A stretch of 64,000 nucleotides of DNA, taken from assembly GCA_002166865.1 (NCBI GenBank), contig NHTQ01000002.1:558001-622000 (forward strand), read 5' to 3'. The stretch's first letter is position 1. Every line of letters starts with the position of its first letter. This DNA comes from Rhodobacteraceae bacterium WFHF2C18 (lineage in GTDB: Bacteria > Pseudomonadota > Alphaproteobacteria > Rhodobacterales > Rhodobacteraceae). This document shows, one piece after another, positions 1-9,274 of the stretch. The notes beneath the pieces were generated by a model. It did no database searches and was not told the origin of the DNA. It saw nothing but the letters and a program-made list of their open reading frames with translations. The translations under genes and the position numbers were made by a program.

Positions 1-1
1 C

Positions 2-541
2 GCGCGCGAGAAAAGCTTTTTCGGCGCGGGCTGCGTGGCCCATGTCAGCGTGGCGCAGCCCACCTGCTTCCGGCTGGGTGACGCCTGCGCGCAGGCCGCG
101 GAGGCGGCGGGTGTGACCGTTCACCGCGGCGGCACCTACCTTGCGATGGAGGGGCCGCAGTTCTCCACGCTGGCGGAATCGACCCTCTACCGCGAAAGCT
201 GGGGGGCTCACGTGATCGGCATGACGGGCATGCCCGAGGCCAAGCTCGCCCGCGAGGCCGAGCTTTGCTATGCCACCGTGGCCATGGTCACCGACTACGA
301 CAGTTGGCACCCCCATCACGGCGAAGTGGATATCAGCGACATCATCGCGACCCTGATGGGCAACGCCGACAACGGGCGCGAGACGGTGCGCCGCCTGCCC
401 GCCCTTCTGGGGGCCGAGCGGGCGCCTTGCCCGCAGGGCTGCGACCGGGCGCTGGAGCATGCCATCCTCACCCCGCCCGAGGCGCGCGACGCCGATGCCC
501 TGGCGCGGCTGGACGCCGTCGCGGGCCGCGTGCTGGGGTGA
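2..541 (+). CDS. mtnP: S-methyl-5'-thioadenosine phosphorylase, C-terminal part
   Basis: The 5' end is cut off by the window start; the reading frame is open from base 2. The enzyme splits methylthioadenosine with phosphate into adenine and methylthioribose-1-phosphate in methionine salvage. The visible part starts in the region of the family reading EKSFFGAGCVAHVS and contains the purine-phosphorylase stretch EGPQFSTLAES followed by GMTGMPEAKLARE, then an aspartate-rich TDYDSWH segment that is expected at the base-binding end of MTAP-type enzymes. It fits with apt about 1 kb downstream, since adenine released here is the substrate of Apt. Assignment is by motif recognition; confusion with a plain purine nucleoside phosphorylase is possible but less likely. 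Confidence 0.9.
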   Translation, partial: AREKSFFGAGCVAHVSVAQPTCFRLGDACAQAAEAAGVTVHRGGTYLAMEGPQFSTLAESTLYRESWGAHVIGMTGMPEAKLAREAELCYATVAMVTDYDSWHPHHGEVDISDIIATLMGNADNGRETVRRLPALLGAERAPCPQGCDRALEHAILTPPEARDADALARLDAVAGRVLG

Positions 542-672
542 GCGCGCCACGGCGCCGTGCCGGGGGCTGATGGGCTTGGCGAGCTACGCGCCGCGGTCAC
601 GCGCGGCCAAATCGGCGCGAGCGGGCCCGCGGGCACTGGACGAAAGGCCCGCGGGCGTGCTCTGCTCGTGCC

Positions 673-1062
673 ATGCATGACTGGCTCGACAGGCTGTCGG
701 ACGAGCGCTTCCGTACCCGCATCGGCCGCCGCTTCGAGGCGCTGACCGACGAGGCGTTCAATGTCCTGCGCTGGACGCTCGTGGTGGGCTTCGCGCGCTA
801 CCTCTCGGTCGAAACCGCCTCTTGGTGGTTCGACGCGATCTACTGGGTGCTGAGCGCGCTTCTTTTCGGCTATCTGGCCTCGCGCTTCCTGCTGCGCCCC
901 GAGGTGCCCATCTTTGCCGCGCGCGACCGCCGCTGGAAACGCATCGTGCAGACGCTGGTGAACTACGTGCTGTGCATGATCGCCTTCATGGTGGTCATGT
1001 GGGCGCTCAACCGCCTTGTCGGGGCGATCGCCGAGTACCGTTTCGGGCCGGTGGCGGGCTAG
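673..1062 (+). CDS. Small membrane protein of unknown function
   Basis: 129 residues, not recognised as a named family. Visible are a charged N-terminus (about residues 1-32), a hydrophobic segment around 33-45, a second around 52-72 and a third around 94-113, which predicts an inner-membrane protein with about three helices. It lies between mtnP and apt in the same orientation, with a 130-base gap after mtnP, so it may be co-transcribed with the adenine salvage genes, but the sequence gives no functional hint. Confidence 0.7.
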   Translation: MHDWLDRLSDERFRTRIGRRFEALTDEAFNVLRWTLVVGFARYLSVETASWWFDAIYWVLSALLFGYLASRFLLRPEVPIFAARDRRWKRIVQTLVNYVLCMIAFMVVMWALNRLVGAIAEYRFGPVAG

Positions 1063-1068
1063 CCGCGT

Positions 1069-1251
1069 TCACGAGCCGTGCCGGCGCACGAATTCACGGA
1101 TGAAGCCGCGGATTTCGCGCGCCGCGCTGGTATCCATGTCCTTGCACAGGGCGATGAATTCGTCCCGCTCCGCCTTGTCGAGGCGCAGGATGAGCTGGCT
1201 GTTCTTCTTGCCGGCCTTCTTCTTTTCCTTCTTGTCGTCCGTCTTCGACAC
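1069..1251 (-). CDS. Small lysine-rich protein with ribbon-helix-helix-like C-terminus
   Basis: 60 residues starting at a GTG codon; a longer upstream frame exists but looks non-coding. The first 17 residues are very lysine-rich, then the stretch NSQLILRLDKAERDEFIALC resembles the beta strand and first helix of Arc/MetJ-type ribbon-helix-helix DNA-binding proteins, followed by a second helix ending in RRHGS. Such proteins usually act as dimeric transcription regulators. The gene converges on the preceding membrane protein with only 6 bases between stop codons. Function is inferred from the pattern only. Confidence 0.6.
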   Translation of the reverse strand: MSKTDDKKEKKKAGKKNSQLILRLDKAERDEFIALCKDMDTSAAREIRGFIREFVRRHGS

Positions 1252-1361
1252 GCCGCCTGTCCCGTGAAGTCTTGAAATTTCGTCGTTACAACGTATATAC
1301 ATAGTATATAACGCTGCTGTCACGAAACCATAATCGGACATTGGCGGGAAAGGAACGAAAA

Positions 1362-1490
1362 ATGGCACCGAATACGGCGAAATCCCTTCTGATGCAGGAC
1401 CGCATGGACTGGAACCGGCCCCATCTGCGGTGGTTCCCGAACCGGGTGTACCGGTTCTTCCACGAGGTCAAGCAGCGCTACCGGCTCTGA
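1362..1490 (+). CDS. Very small basic protein, 42 residues
   Basis: A short frame just upstream of apt with a good ribosome binding site (AAAGGA, 6-7 bases before ATG). The product is rich in Arg, Trp and Phe, with a basic aromatic C-terminal half. I do not recognise it. Support comes from the Shine-Dalgarno sequence, the clean stop and its place 70 bases before apt in the same direction; a chance frame cannot be excluded. Confidence 0.45.
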   Translation: MAPNTAKSLLMQDRMDWNRPHLRWFPNRVYRFFHEVKQRYRL

Positions 1491-1560
1491 CGGCCCTTGC
1501 ATCCCGGTCGTGGCTGGGCCAAAGCGTGGCGTGTCCGCTTGGCCCAGATGGAGACCGGGA

Positions 1561-2100
1561 ATGCCCGACACGCGCACCGTGAAGGATTACATCCGCACCA
1601 TCGCGGACTTCCCCCGCGAGGGGATCATGTTCCGCGATGTCACGACGCTTTTCGCGGACCCGCGCGGGTTCCGCATGGCCATCGACCAGATGCTGCACCC
1701 CTACGCCGGCAGCCGCATCGACGCCGTCGTGGGGCTGGAGGCGCGTGGTTTCATCCTTGGCGGGGCGATCGCGCACCAGCTTTCGCTTGGCTTCGTCCCC
1801 GTACGCAAGAAAGGCAAGCTGCCCGGCGCGGTGATCTCCGAAGACTACCAGCTTGAATACGGCGAGGCCGTGGTCGAAATCCACGACGACGCCATCGCGC
1901 CGGGGGATCGCGTTCTGATCGTGGACGATCTTCTGGCCACGGGGGGCACCGCCGCGGCCGGGGTGAAGCTGATCGAGCGGCTGGGAGGCGAGATCCTGGG
2001 ATGCGCCTTCGTCATCGATCTGCCCGATCTGGGCGGGCGGCGGCGACTTGAGTCGATGGGTATCGACGTGCACGCCCTGTGCGCCTTCGAGGGCGCGTAA
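1561..2100 (+). CDS. apt: Adenine phosphoribosyltransferase
   Basis: 179 residues, the usual length. Apt transfers phosphoribose from PRPP to adenine, giving AMP in the cytoplasm. The type I phosphoribosyltransferase PRPP loop is visible as [13 protein letters not shown] (about residues 120-132), and the Apt-type segment [10 protein letters not shown] lies near residue 60. The start chosen ([10 protein letters not shown]) is the usual Apt N-terminus and avoids a 17-residue upstream extension. Together with mtnP it closes the adenine salvage branch of methylthioadenosine recycling. Confidence 0.96.
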   Translation: MPDTRTVKDYIRTIADFPREGIMFRDVTTLFADPRGFRMAIDQMLHPYAGSRIDAVVGLEARGFILGGAIAHQLSLGFVPVRKKGKLPGAVISEDYQLEYGEAVVEIHDDAIAPGDRVLIVDDLLATGGTAAAGVKLIERLGGEILGCAFVIDLPDLGGRRRLESMGIDVHALCAFEGA

Positions 2101-2160
2101 GACTTTCCTAACCCCGCAGGACTAGAAACGCCCCAACCGGGCGATGCCCGGCCCTGCTTG

Positions 2161-2219
2161 CCTCCGGCCTCGAACGGGCCGGAGGGACGGCGCCCGCGCT
2201 TTGCCGCGTCGGGCGCCGT
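2161..2219. terminator. Two strong stem-loops between convergent genes
   Basis: Stem-loop one, 2161-2185, pairs CCTCCGGCC with GGCCGGAGG around a 7-base loop. Stem-loop two, 2187-2219, pairs ACGGCGCCC with GGGCGCCGT. They sit between the stop codons of apt (plus) and the membrane protein on the minus strand, so they probably end transcription from both sides. There is no long T tract. Confidence 0.55.
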
Positions 2220-2228
2220 CTGCATGTC

Positions 2229-3254
2229 TCAAGTTTCGCAGATCCCCTGCAGGCGCAGCCAGTCCGCGTCGCTCAGCACCGGCTCGGTGACCTGTCCGGC
2301 GAAGGGATCGGCCTCGATCAGGCCCAGGGTCGTCTCGCCCGAGATGTCCAGGGCATAGGCGTAGGGGGTTGATCGTACGCCCGCCTTTCGAAAGGCCGCC
2401 AGCAGGGCCTCGGTATCCGGCCGCCCGCGGGACCGGGTCAGCAGATGTTCGGAATAGGCGCGCAGTGTGGCATCGCTGAGCGCCCCGGTGGTCAGCAGGC
2501 GCAGGCTGGCGGCGGCCCCGGCCTGCGCCAGCAAGGCCCCCAGCGGGTCGCGCCGGGCGGCGCGCAGCCGTTCGGCCACGAGGTAGCCGGCCAGCACCTC
2601 GGGGTCCTCGTGATCCTCCACCAGCGTGCGGTTGATCAGGATCGTTCCGCCGGGAAGGTGCGCCGTGCTCTGTACCCCGCCGCGCAGGACCACGAGGCGC
2701 CCCGGCCCGTCCTGTCCCGGCAGGCGCCGCGCCAGCCGGGCAAGTGCCGCCGCACCGCCCGGATCCCGGCACGGCGGGCCGGTTACGCGCTGGATATGGC
2801 GCATCAGGTCCTGCCCGATCTCGGCGCGCTTGGCCTCGGGCACGACCGTCACCGCGTGCGCCCGCAGCGCCCCGGGCAGCCAGAGGGCCGACAAGACGGC
2901 CACCGCGGCCAGCATGGCGAGGAGGGCGACCAGCCGCAGGCGCCCGGGGTGGGGCCTGCGCCGGCGCACGGCGGCGCGCAGCCGCTCGATGGCCGCGATC
3001 GCGTCGCGCTCGGTCTCGGGCAGTTCCAGTGTTTCACCGGGATCGCCATCGGGGTGATACAGCGCGGGCAGGCGGCCGGGATTGGCGCGCTCCACCGCCG
3101 GAATGGACCAGTGCGCAAGAGGACGGTCCTGCATGTCGGTTATGACAAGCGTGGCATCCCCGAGCGAGACGATCACGTCGGTGCGCTGCGCGTCCGGCGA
3201 GGCGCGCCACAGGCCCGCGGCCTCGAGCCTTTGGTATTCGCTAAGTGCGGTCAT
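2229..3254 (-). CDS. Membrane-anchored protein of unknown function, possibly protease-like
   Basis: 341 residues from the ATG reading MTALSEYQRL; an upstream extension was rejected. A hydrophilic N-terminal domain (about 1-108) that talks about metal- or lipid-independent features is followed by one strong membrane helix at about 113-135 (LRLVALLAMLAAVAVLSALW) and a roughly 200-residue C-terminal domain. That domain has the pattern VQSTAHLPGGTILINRTLVED followed by PEVLAGYLVAERLRA, reminiscent of the region around the active site of M48-type peptidases, but the HExxH zinc motif is not present, so it would be a degenerate relative at best. Cellular location is predicted to be the inner membrane. 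Confidence 0.7.
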   Translation of the reverse strand: MTALSEYQRLEAAGLWRASPDAQRTDVIVSLGDATLVITDMQDRPLAHWSIPAVERANPGRLPALYHPDGDPGETLELPETERDAIAAIERLRAAVRRRRPHPGRLRLVALLAMLAAVAVLSALWLPGALRAHAVTVVPEAKRAEIGQDLMRHIQRVTGPPCRDPGGAAALARLARRLPGQDGPGRLVVLRGGVQSTAHLPGGTILINRTLVEDHEDPEVLAGYLVAERLRAARRDPLGALLAQAGAAASLRLLTTGALSDATLRAYSEHLLTRSRGRPDTEALLAAFRKAGVRSTPYAYALDISGETTLGLIEADPFAGQVTEPVLSDADWLRLQGICET

Positions 3255-3361
3255 GCTGCCGAGGGCCTGCTCTGCCTCTTCGGGGCGCAGGATAGCATGG
3301 GCGCGCGCGCCCCGGCAATCGGCTTGCCGCCGGATCCCGCGCGCCATGCCCGCCGGCAGGG

Positions 3362-4990
3362 CTATTGCGCGCGCGCCACCTTGCGCAGTTCGAATTTCTG
3401 GATCTTGCCGGTCGAGGTCTTGGGCAGCTCCTGGAAGATCACCTGCTTGGGGGTCTTGAAGCCGGCCAGGTGGTCCCGGGCGTAGGCGATCAGGTCATCC
3501 TCGCCCACCTCGGCGCCATCCTTGAGTTCCACGAAGGCACAGGGAACCTCGCCCCATTTCTCGTCGGGTTTGGCCACAACGGCGCAGAGCAGCACCGAGG
3601 GGTGCATCATCAGCACGCCCTCCACCTCGACCGAGCTGATGTTCTCCCCACCCGAGATGATGATGTCCTTGGCGCGGTCCGCGATCTTGAGATAGCCGTC
3701 GTGATACTGCACCGCGATGTCGCCGGAGTGGAAATACCCGCCGGCGAAGGCCTTCTGGGTGGCCTCGGGGTTCTTGAGGTATCCCTTCATCACCGAATTG
3801 CCGCGGATCATGATCTCGCCGTGGGTCTCGCCGTCCATAGGTGTCTGGGTCATCGTCTCGGGGTCCATTGCCGTGATGTCCTCCATCATGGGCATCAGGA
3901 TGCCGGTGCGGGCCTTGATCGCGTAGCGCTCGGCCTCGGGCAGGGTGTCCCAGTGCTCCTGCCAGAGGCATTCGGTGACATGCCCGTAGGTCTCGGTCAG
4001 CCCGTAGACCTGCGTCACCTTGAAGCCGAGCGGCTCGATGGCGCGCAGCGTGGCCGCCGGCGGCGGGGCGCCGGCGGTGAACACGTCGACCACGTGATCG
4101 AAGGGGCGGCGTTCGTCCTCGCTGGCGTTGACGATGGTGTTCAGCACGATCGGGGCGGCCCCGAAATGGGTCACGCCCTCGTCGGCGATGGCGTCGTAGA
4201 TCGCCTTGGCCGTGATGTCGCGGCAGCACACCAGGGTGCCGCCCAGCATGGGCATCATCCAGGTGTGGTTCCAGTTGTTGCAGTGAAACAGCGGCACGAT
4301 CGTCAGGTACTTGGCATAGATCGGCATCTGCCAGCTGACGGCGGTGCCCATCGTCATCAGGTAGGCGCCCCGGTGGTGATACACCACACCCTTCGGCCGC
4401 CCCGTGGTGCCGGAGGTGTAATTCAGGGCCATGCTTTCCCATTCGTCGGCGGGCATGATCCAGTCGAAGTCCGGATCGCCCGAGGCGAGCAACTCCTCGT
4501 ACTCGGTGTAATGGCCGTGCGCATGGACGCCGGCCGCGTCGTCGGCCACCTCGATCACGGTCGGGGGCGGGCCGGCCATTTCCTCGATCGCCTGCGCGGC
4601 GACCGGCAGGAACTGCGGATCCACCAGCAGGACCTTGGCCTGCCCGTGTTCGAGGATATAGGAAATCGTCCCTGCCTCCAGGCGCGTGTTGATGGCGTTC
4701 AGCACGGCGCCGCAGGCGGGCACGCCGAAGTGCGCCTCGGCGTGCGCCGGCAGATTGGGTAGCAGCGTGGCCACCACGTCGCCGGGCCGAACCCCCAGTT
4801 TGGACAGGCCCGACGCCAGCCGCGTGCACCGCGCGTGATACTCGGCATAGCTGCGCCGGATGCCGCGGTAGACGATCGCCTCGCGATCGGGAAACAGATG
4901 CGCGGCCCGTTGCAGATGCGAAAGCGGCGTGAGCGGCACGAAATTGGCCTGCGTCTTGTCGAGCCCGGTTTCATCCTGCATCCATCCCAT
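3362..4990 (-). CDS. AMP-dependent acyl-CoA synthetase (fatty acid activation)
   Basis: 542 residues, normal length for the ANL superfamily. It activates a fatty or other carboxylic acid via acyl-AMP to acyl-CoA. Motifs: P-loop-like YTSGTTGRPKG (about residues 190-200), the A5-type segment VYGLTETYG (about 330), and the C-terminal AKDIIISGGENISS and lysine motif KTSTGKIQKFELR near the end. The central sequence YHHRGAYL and the DTLPEAERY region are typical of the medium/long-chain synthetases found beside beta-oxidation genes in Rhodobacteraceae. Chain-length preference cannot be read from sequence. Confidence 0.93.
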   Translation of the reverse strand: MGWMQDETGLDKTQANFVPLTPLSHLQRAAHLFPDREAIVYRGIRRSYAEYHARCTRLASGLSKLGVRPGDVVATLLPNLPAHAEAHFGVPACGAVLNAINTRLEAGTISYILEHGQAKVLLVDPQFLPVAAQAIEEMAGPPPTVIEVADDAAGVHAHGHYTEYEELLASGDPDFDWIMPADEWESMALNYTSGTTGRPKGVVYHHRGAYLMTMGTAVSWQMPIYAKYLTIVPLFHCNNWNHTWMMPMLGGTLVCCRDITAKAIYDAIADEGVTHFGAAPIVLNTIVNASEDERRPFDHVVDVFTAGAPPPAATLRAIEPLGFKVTQVYGLTETYGHVTECLWQEHWDTLPEAERYAIKARTGILMPMMEDITAMDPETMTQTPMDGETHGEIMIRGNSVMKGYLKNPEATQKAFAGGYFHSGDIAVQYHDGYLKIADRAKDIIISGGENISSVEVEGVLMMHPSVLLCAVVAKPDEKWGEVPCAFVELKDGAEVGEDDLIAYARDHLAGFKTPKQVIFQELPKTSTGKIQKFELRKVARAQ

Positions 4991-5124
4991 TGTCGCGATC
5001 CCTCCCTTGGTGTGATTGTGCTTGGCTGGCCGGGATATTGCGGATTCATGCCCCGGAAGAAAAGAAAATTTCCCGGGCCCAAGGTGGCTTTCGCGGCGCC
5101 AAGCCTTGGCCTAGCCTGCCGGGC

Positions 5125-5769
5125 ATGATCATCTCCGAGGGGCGCAACTACATTTTCGTGCATATCCCCAAGACGGGCGGCACCTCGATGGCGCTCGCGC
5201 TGGAGGGGCGGGCCAAGGCCGATGACATCCTGATCGGCGACACGCCCAAGGCCCGCCGCCGGCGCCGGCGCCTGCACGGGGCTCGCGCGGCCGGGCGGTT
5301 GTGGAAGCATTCCACCCTGGCCGATATCGCGGGGCTGGTGCCGGACGCGCAGATTGCCCGTGCCTTTACCTTCACGCTGGTGCGCAACCCCTGGGACCGG
5401 CTGGTCAGCTACTACCGGTGGCTGCGGGTGCAATCCTTCGGGCATCCGGCGGTGCGGCTGGCCAAGCACACCGATTTCAGCGGATTCCTGAACGCCCCGC
5501 AGACCCAGGCCGCGCTGCACGCGGCGCCCTATCCCAGCTACATGACCATGGCCGACGGGCAGGAGCACTGCCGCCTCTACATCCGGCTGGAGTGCTTCGA
5601 GGTCGATTCCAGGCCGCTGTGGGAGCACCTGGGTTTCCGGCTGGAGCTGCCGCACAGCAACACGTCGGACCGGCCGGCGGACTACCGCGCGGCCTACACC
5701 GCGGCGGATGCCGCCCTGGTCGCGCAACTCTGCGCGCCGGACATCGCGCGCTTCGGCTACAGCTTCTGA
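5125..5769 (+). CDS. Sulfotransferase family protein
   Basis: 214 residues from the ATG reading MIISEGRNYIFVHIPKTGG. The motif FVHIPKTGGTSM (about residues 10-21) is the 5'-phosphosulfate-binding loop of the PAPS-dependent carbohydrate-type sulfotransferases, and LVRNPWDRLVSYYRW (about 88-102) is the 3'-phosphate-binding region. The product probably transfers sulfate from PAPS to a glycan or other acceptor; the substrate is unknown. It is a single gene convergent to the fad operon and divergent from the acyl-CoA synthetase. Confidence 0.88.
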   Translation: MIISEGRNYIFVHIPKTGGTSMALALEGRAKADDILIGDTPKARRRRRRLHGARAAGRLWKHSTLADIAGLVPDAQIARAFTFTLVRNPWDRLVSYYRWLRVQSFGHPAVRLAKHTDFSGFLNAPQTQAALHAAPYPSYMTMADGQEHCRLYIRLECFEVDSRPLWEHLGFRLELPHSNTSDRPADYRAAYTAADAALVAQLCAPDIARFGYSF

Positions 5770-5770
5770 A

Positions 5771-5806
5771 ACCGGGCGGGCCGCGCCGGCGACGGCGCGG
5801 CCCGGT
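5771..5806. terminator. GC-rich stem-loop between convergent genes
   Basis: ACCGGGC plus GGCCGCGCC pairs with GGCGCGGCC plus CGGT around a small loop. It lies two bases after the sulfotransferase stop and 16 bases before the stop of the minus-strand fatty acid oxidation enzyme, so it can serve both genes. No T tract is seen. Confidence 0.6.
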
Positions 5807-5821
5807 CCGTTCGCTCTGGCG

Positions 5822-8023
5822 TCAGGCGGCTTTCTGCCCGCCCATGAATCGCGCGTAGAACCCTTGGTTGCGCTCGGCCATCTCGCGCAGCAGGGCCGGC
5901 GGCGCGAAGCGCGGGCCGAAGCGGTCGGCAAGCTCCTGGCAGCGGTCCACCGCGTAGGGCGTGCCCAGCATGTCCAGCCAGCTGAAGGGCCCGCCCGACC
6001 AAGGCGCGAAGCCCCAGCCGAGGATCGCGCCCACGTCGCCCTCGCGGATGTCCTCCAGCACGCCGTCCTCCAGCGCGCGCACGGCTTCGAGAACCTGCGC
6101 GAACATCAGCCGGTGCTGCACCTCGGTCAGGTCGGGCTGGGTTGCGGCGCGGGGATACCGCTCGGCCAGCCCGGCCCAGTAGCCCTGGCGCTGGCCCTTC
6201 TCGTCGTAGTCGAAGAAACCCGCCCCGGCCTTGCGGCCCAGCCGGCCCTCGCCTTCCATCCAGAAGATCACCTCGTCCACCGCCGCGTCCGGATAGGCGT
6301 CGCCCATGGCGGCCTTGGTGGCGCGGGCGATCCGCGCGCCCAGTTCGATCGAGGTCTCGTCGACCAGTTGCAGCGGGCCCACGGGAAAACCCAGCTGCCG
6401 CGCCGCGTTGTCGATGAGCGGCGGCGCCACGCCCTCGGCCACCATCCGGATACCTTCGTTGATGTAGGGGATGATGCACCGGTTGGCATAGAAGAAGCGC
6501 GCGTCGTTGACCACGATGGGCGTCTTGCGGATCTGGCGGACGTAGTCCAGCGCCTTGGCGACGGCGCGCTCGCCGGTCTTCGCGCCCTTGATGATTTCCA
6601 CCAACTGCATCTTCTCGACCGGCGAGAAGAAGTGGATGCCGATGAACTGCTCGGGCCGTTGTGAGGCCTCGGCAAGGTCGCTGATCGGCAGGGTGGAGGT
6701 GTTGGTGGCAAAGATGCAATCCGCGTCCACCACGGCCTCCACCGCCTTGGTCACATCCGCCTTGATCCCGGGGTCCTCGAAGACGGCCTCGATCACCAGG
6801 TCGCACCCCTCGAGCGCGGCATACTCGGTGGTGGCGGTGATCCGGTCCAGCGTCCGGGTCTTCTTCTCCTCTGTCGCCTTGCCGCGCTTGATGCCCTTGT
6901 CCATGTAGCTGGCGGTGTAGGCCTTGCCGCGGTCGGCGGCCTCCTGGCTTTGATCGATCAGGACGACCTCCATGCCGGCCTGCGCGGAGACCAGCGCGAT
7001 GCCCGCGCCCATCATGCCGGCGCCCATGACGCCCACCTTGCCGACCCTCTGGTCGGGCACTTCGGGGCGGTTGGCGCCCTTTTCCAGCGCCTCCTTGTTG
7101 ATGAAGAGCGAGCGGATCATCGCGCCCGACGAGGGGTTCATGAGGACGTTGGTGAACCAGCGCGCCTCGATCTTGAGCGCGGTGTCGAAGGGCACCAGCG
7201 CGCCTTCGTAGACGGCCGAAAGCAGCGCCCTGGGCGCGGGGTAGGCCCCCTGCGTGCGCCCGTTGACCATGGCCGAGGCACCAACGAAGGTCATGAAACC
7301 CGCGGGGTGATAAGGGGCGCCGCCGGGCATCTTGTAGTCCTTGGTGTCCCAGGGTTTGACGATGTCCTTGTCCGTGGCCTCCAGAACCCATTTCCGGGCC
7401 GTGTCCAGCAGCGTCTCGGCGGGCACGACCTCGTCGATGATGCCGGCGGCCTTGGCCTTCTTCGGCTCGTTCAGCTTGCCCTCCAGCAGGAAGGGGGAGG
7501 CGGCCATGGCCCCCAGCTTGCGCACCAACCGCGTGGTGCCGCCGGCGCCGGGGAAGATCCCCACCATGATCTCGGGCAGGCCGATCTTGGCCGATCCGTT
7601 GTCGGCGGCGAAGATGCGGTGGCAGGCCAGCGGGATCTCCAGCCCGATGCCGAGCGCCGTGCCGGGCAGGGCGGCCGCGATCGGCTTGCCGCCGCGGTTG
7701 CGGTCGTCCATGCCCGCGCGCTCGATCTTGCGCAGGACGCCGTGCATGCCCATCACCCCCTCGAAAAGCCCGCGGGCCGGGTCGTCGCCGGCCTCTTCCT
7801 TCATCCGGGCGATGACGTTGAGATCCATGCCCCCGGCGAAGGAGTCCGCCTTGCCGCTGGTGATGATCACGCCCCTGACCGCCGCGTCGGCCAGGGCGTC
7901 GTCGATCAGCCCGTCCAGTTCGGCAAAGCCGTCCCGGCTCATGACGTTCATCGACTTGTCCGGCGTGTCCCAGGTGATCACTGCGACGCCATCGGCGCCC
8001 TTTTCCATCGTGAATTGGGTCAT
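5822..8023 (-). CDS. Multifunctional 3-hydroxyacyl-CoA dehydrogenase / enoyl-CoA hydratase (FadJ/FadB type)
   Basis: 733 residues, the usual size for the alpha subunit of the fatty-acid oxidation complex. The N-terminal third is the crotonase domain (oxyanion-loop regions SFAGGMDL at about 62-69 and GNGG-like GSAKIGLPEIMVGIFPGAGGTTRL at about 133-160). The NAD-binding site of the dehydrogenase domain reads GVMGAGMMGAGIALVSAQAG at about 330-350, followed by HFFSPVEKMQLVE. It hydrates trans-2-enoyl-CoA and oxidises the 3-hydroxyacyl-CoA. The thiolase gene follows upstream at 25 bases in the same operon, giving the two-subunit beta-oxidation unit. Confidence 0.95.
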   Translation of the reverse strand: MTQFTMEKGADGVAVITWDTPDKSMNVMSRDGFAELDGLIDDALADAAVRGVIITSGKADSFAGGMDLNVIARMKEEAGDDPARGLFEGVMGMHGVLRKIERAGMDDRNRGGKPIAAALPGTALGIGLEIPLACHRIFAADNGSAKIGLPEIMVGIFPGAGGTTRLVRKLGAMAASPFLLEGKLNEPKKAKAAGIIDEVVPAETLLDTARKWVLEATDKDIVKPWDTKDYKMPGGAPYHPAGFMTFVGASAMVNGRTQGAYPAPRALLSAVYEGALVPFDTALKIEARWFTNVLMNPSSGAMIRSLFINKEALEKGANRPEVPDQRVGKVGVMGAGMMGAGIALVSAQAGMEVVLIDQSQEAADRGKAYTASYMDKGIKRGKATEEKKTRTLDRITATTEYAALEGCDLVIEAVFEDPGIKADVTKAVEAVVDADCIFATNTSTLPISDLAEASQRPEQFIGIHFFSPVEKMQLVEIIKGAKTGERAVAKALDYVRQIRKTPIVVNDARFFYANRCIIPYINEGIRMVAEGVAPPLIDNAARQLGFPVGPLQLVDETSIELGARIARATKAAMGDAYPDAAVDEVIFWMEGEGRLGRKAGAGFFDYDEKGQRQGYWAGLAERYPRAATQPDLTEVQHRLMFAQVLEAVRALEDGVLEDIREGDVGAILGWGFAPWSGGPFSWLDMLGTPYAVDRCQELADRFGPRFAPPALLREMAERNQGFYARFMGGQKAA

Positions 8024-8048
8024 TGTCCTGTTCTCCCTGGCCCGCGTC

Positions 8049-9260
8049 TTACACGCGCTCGATGATGGTGGCGGCGCCCATGCCGCTGGCGACGCAGAGG
8101 GTGGCGAGGCCGGTTTCGCGGTCCGCGCGCTCCATCTCGTCCAGCAGGGTGCCGAGGATGATGGCGCCTGTGGCCCCCAGCGGGTGGCCCATGGCGATCG
8201 CCCCGCCGTTGACGTTCACCCGGTCGTGGTCGACAGCGAAGGCCTGGCAAAAGCGCAGCACGACCGAGGAAAACGCCTCGTTCACCTCGAAAAGGTCGAT
8301 ATCACCGATTTCCATCCCCGCATCGCGGAGCGCCTTCTCGGTCGCGGGCACGGGGCCGGTCAGCATTATCGTGGGATCGGTGCCGATCTTGGCGGTCTGG
8401 CGGATGCGGGCCCGCGGCGTCAGCCCCCATTTCTCGCCGAATTCCCTGGAACCGACGAGTACGCCGGCCGCACCGTCCACGATGCCGCTGGAGTTGCCGG
8501 CGTGGTGGATGTGTTCGATCCGCTCCAGATGCGGGTACTTGAGCTTGGCCACCGAATCGAAGCCGGGCATCTGCTCGCCCATGTCCTTGAAACTGGGCTT
8601 GAGGCCGCCGAGCGACTGCATGTCGGTCTCGGGGCGCATGTGCTCGTCGTGGTCCAGGATGGGCAGGCCGTTCTGGTCGCGCACCTCGACCACCGACCGG
8701 TCGAAGCGGCCATCGGCCCAGGCCGCCGCCGCGCGGCGTTGCGATTCCACCGCCAGCGCATCGGCGTCATCGCGGGAGAAGCCGAACTCGGTCGCGATGA
8801 TGTCGGCGCTGATGCCCTGGGGCACGAAATAGGTCTCCATCGCGACCGACGGGTCCACGGCGATCGCCGCGCCGTCGCTGCCCATGGCCACGCGTCCCAT
8901 CATCTCGACCCCGCCGGCGATATAGCCCTCGCCGGCGCCGCCCTTCACCTGGTTGGCTGCCAGGTTCACGGCCTCCAGGCCGGAGGCGCAGAAGCGGTTG
9001 ATCGACAGCCCCGGGATCGCCTCGTCCAGTTCCGAGGCCAGCACGGCGGTGCGCGCCAGGCAGCCGCCCTGTTCCTTGACCTGCGTGGCGTTGCCCCAGA
9101 TCACGTCCTCGACGGCATGGCCGTCGAAGCCGTTGCGTGCCTTCAGCGCGTCCAGCACCAGGCTGCTCAGCCGCACGCTGGTGACCTCGTGCAGCGCGCC
9201 GTCCTTGCGCCCCTTGCCGCGCGGCGTGCGCACGGCGTCGTAGATATAGGCGTCGGTCAT
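8049..9260 (-). CDS. Acetyl-CoA C-acyltransferase (thiolase)
   Basis: 403 residues starting MTDAYIYDAVRTPRGKG. This is the last step of beta-oxidation, splitting 3-ketoacyl-CoA with CoA. The nucleophilic cysteine lies in NRFCASGLEAVN (about residues 89-100), the GHPLGATGA histidine motif at about 352-361, and the C-terminal second cysteine in CVASGMGAA. A longer upstream frame lacks thiolase similarity and was not used. It pairs with the multifunctional enzyme directly downstream and is preceded by a glutathione S-transferase gene in the same direction. Confidence 0.95.
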   Translation of the reverse strand: MTDAYIYDAVRTPRGKGRKDGALHEVTSVRLSSLVLDALKARNGFDGHAVEDVIWGNATQVKEQGGCLARTAVLASELDEAIPGLSINRFCASGLEAVNLAANQVKGGAGEGYIAGGVEMMGRVAMGSDGAAIAVDPSVAMETYFVPQGISADIIATEFGFSRDDADALAVESQRRAAAAWADGRFDRSVVEVRDQNGLPILDHDEHMRPETDMQSLGGLKPSFKDMGEQMPGFDSVAKLKYPHLERIEHIHHAGNSSGIVDGAAGVLVGSREFGEKWGLTPRARIRQTAKIGTDPTIMLTGPVPATEKALRDAGMEIGDIDLFEVNEAFSSVVLRFCQAFAVDHDRVNVNGGAIAMGHPLGATGAIILGTLLDEMERADRETGLATLCVASGMGAATIIERV

Positions 9261-9274
9261 GCGTGTCTCCTTCA

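Noticed and set aside
3365..4762. Long open frame antisense to the acyl-CoA synthetase, and similar long antisense frames such as 11608-13605, 6950-8065, 18075-19859
   Set aside because: High GC makes stop-free shadow frames common; they lack family motifs while the genes on the other strand have clear ones.
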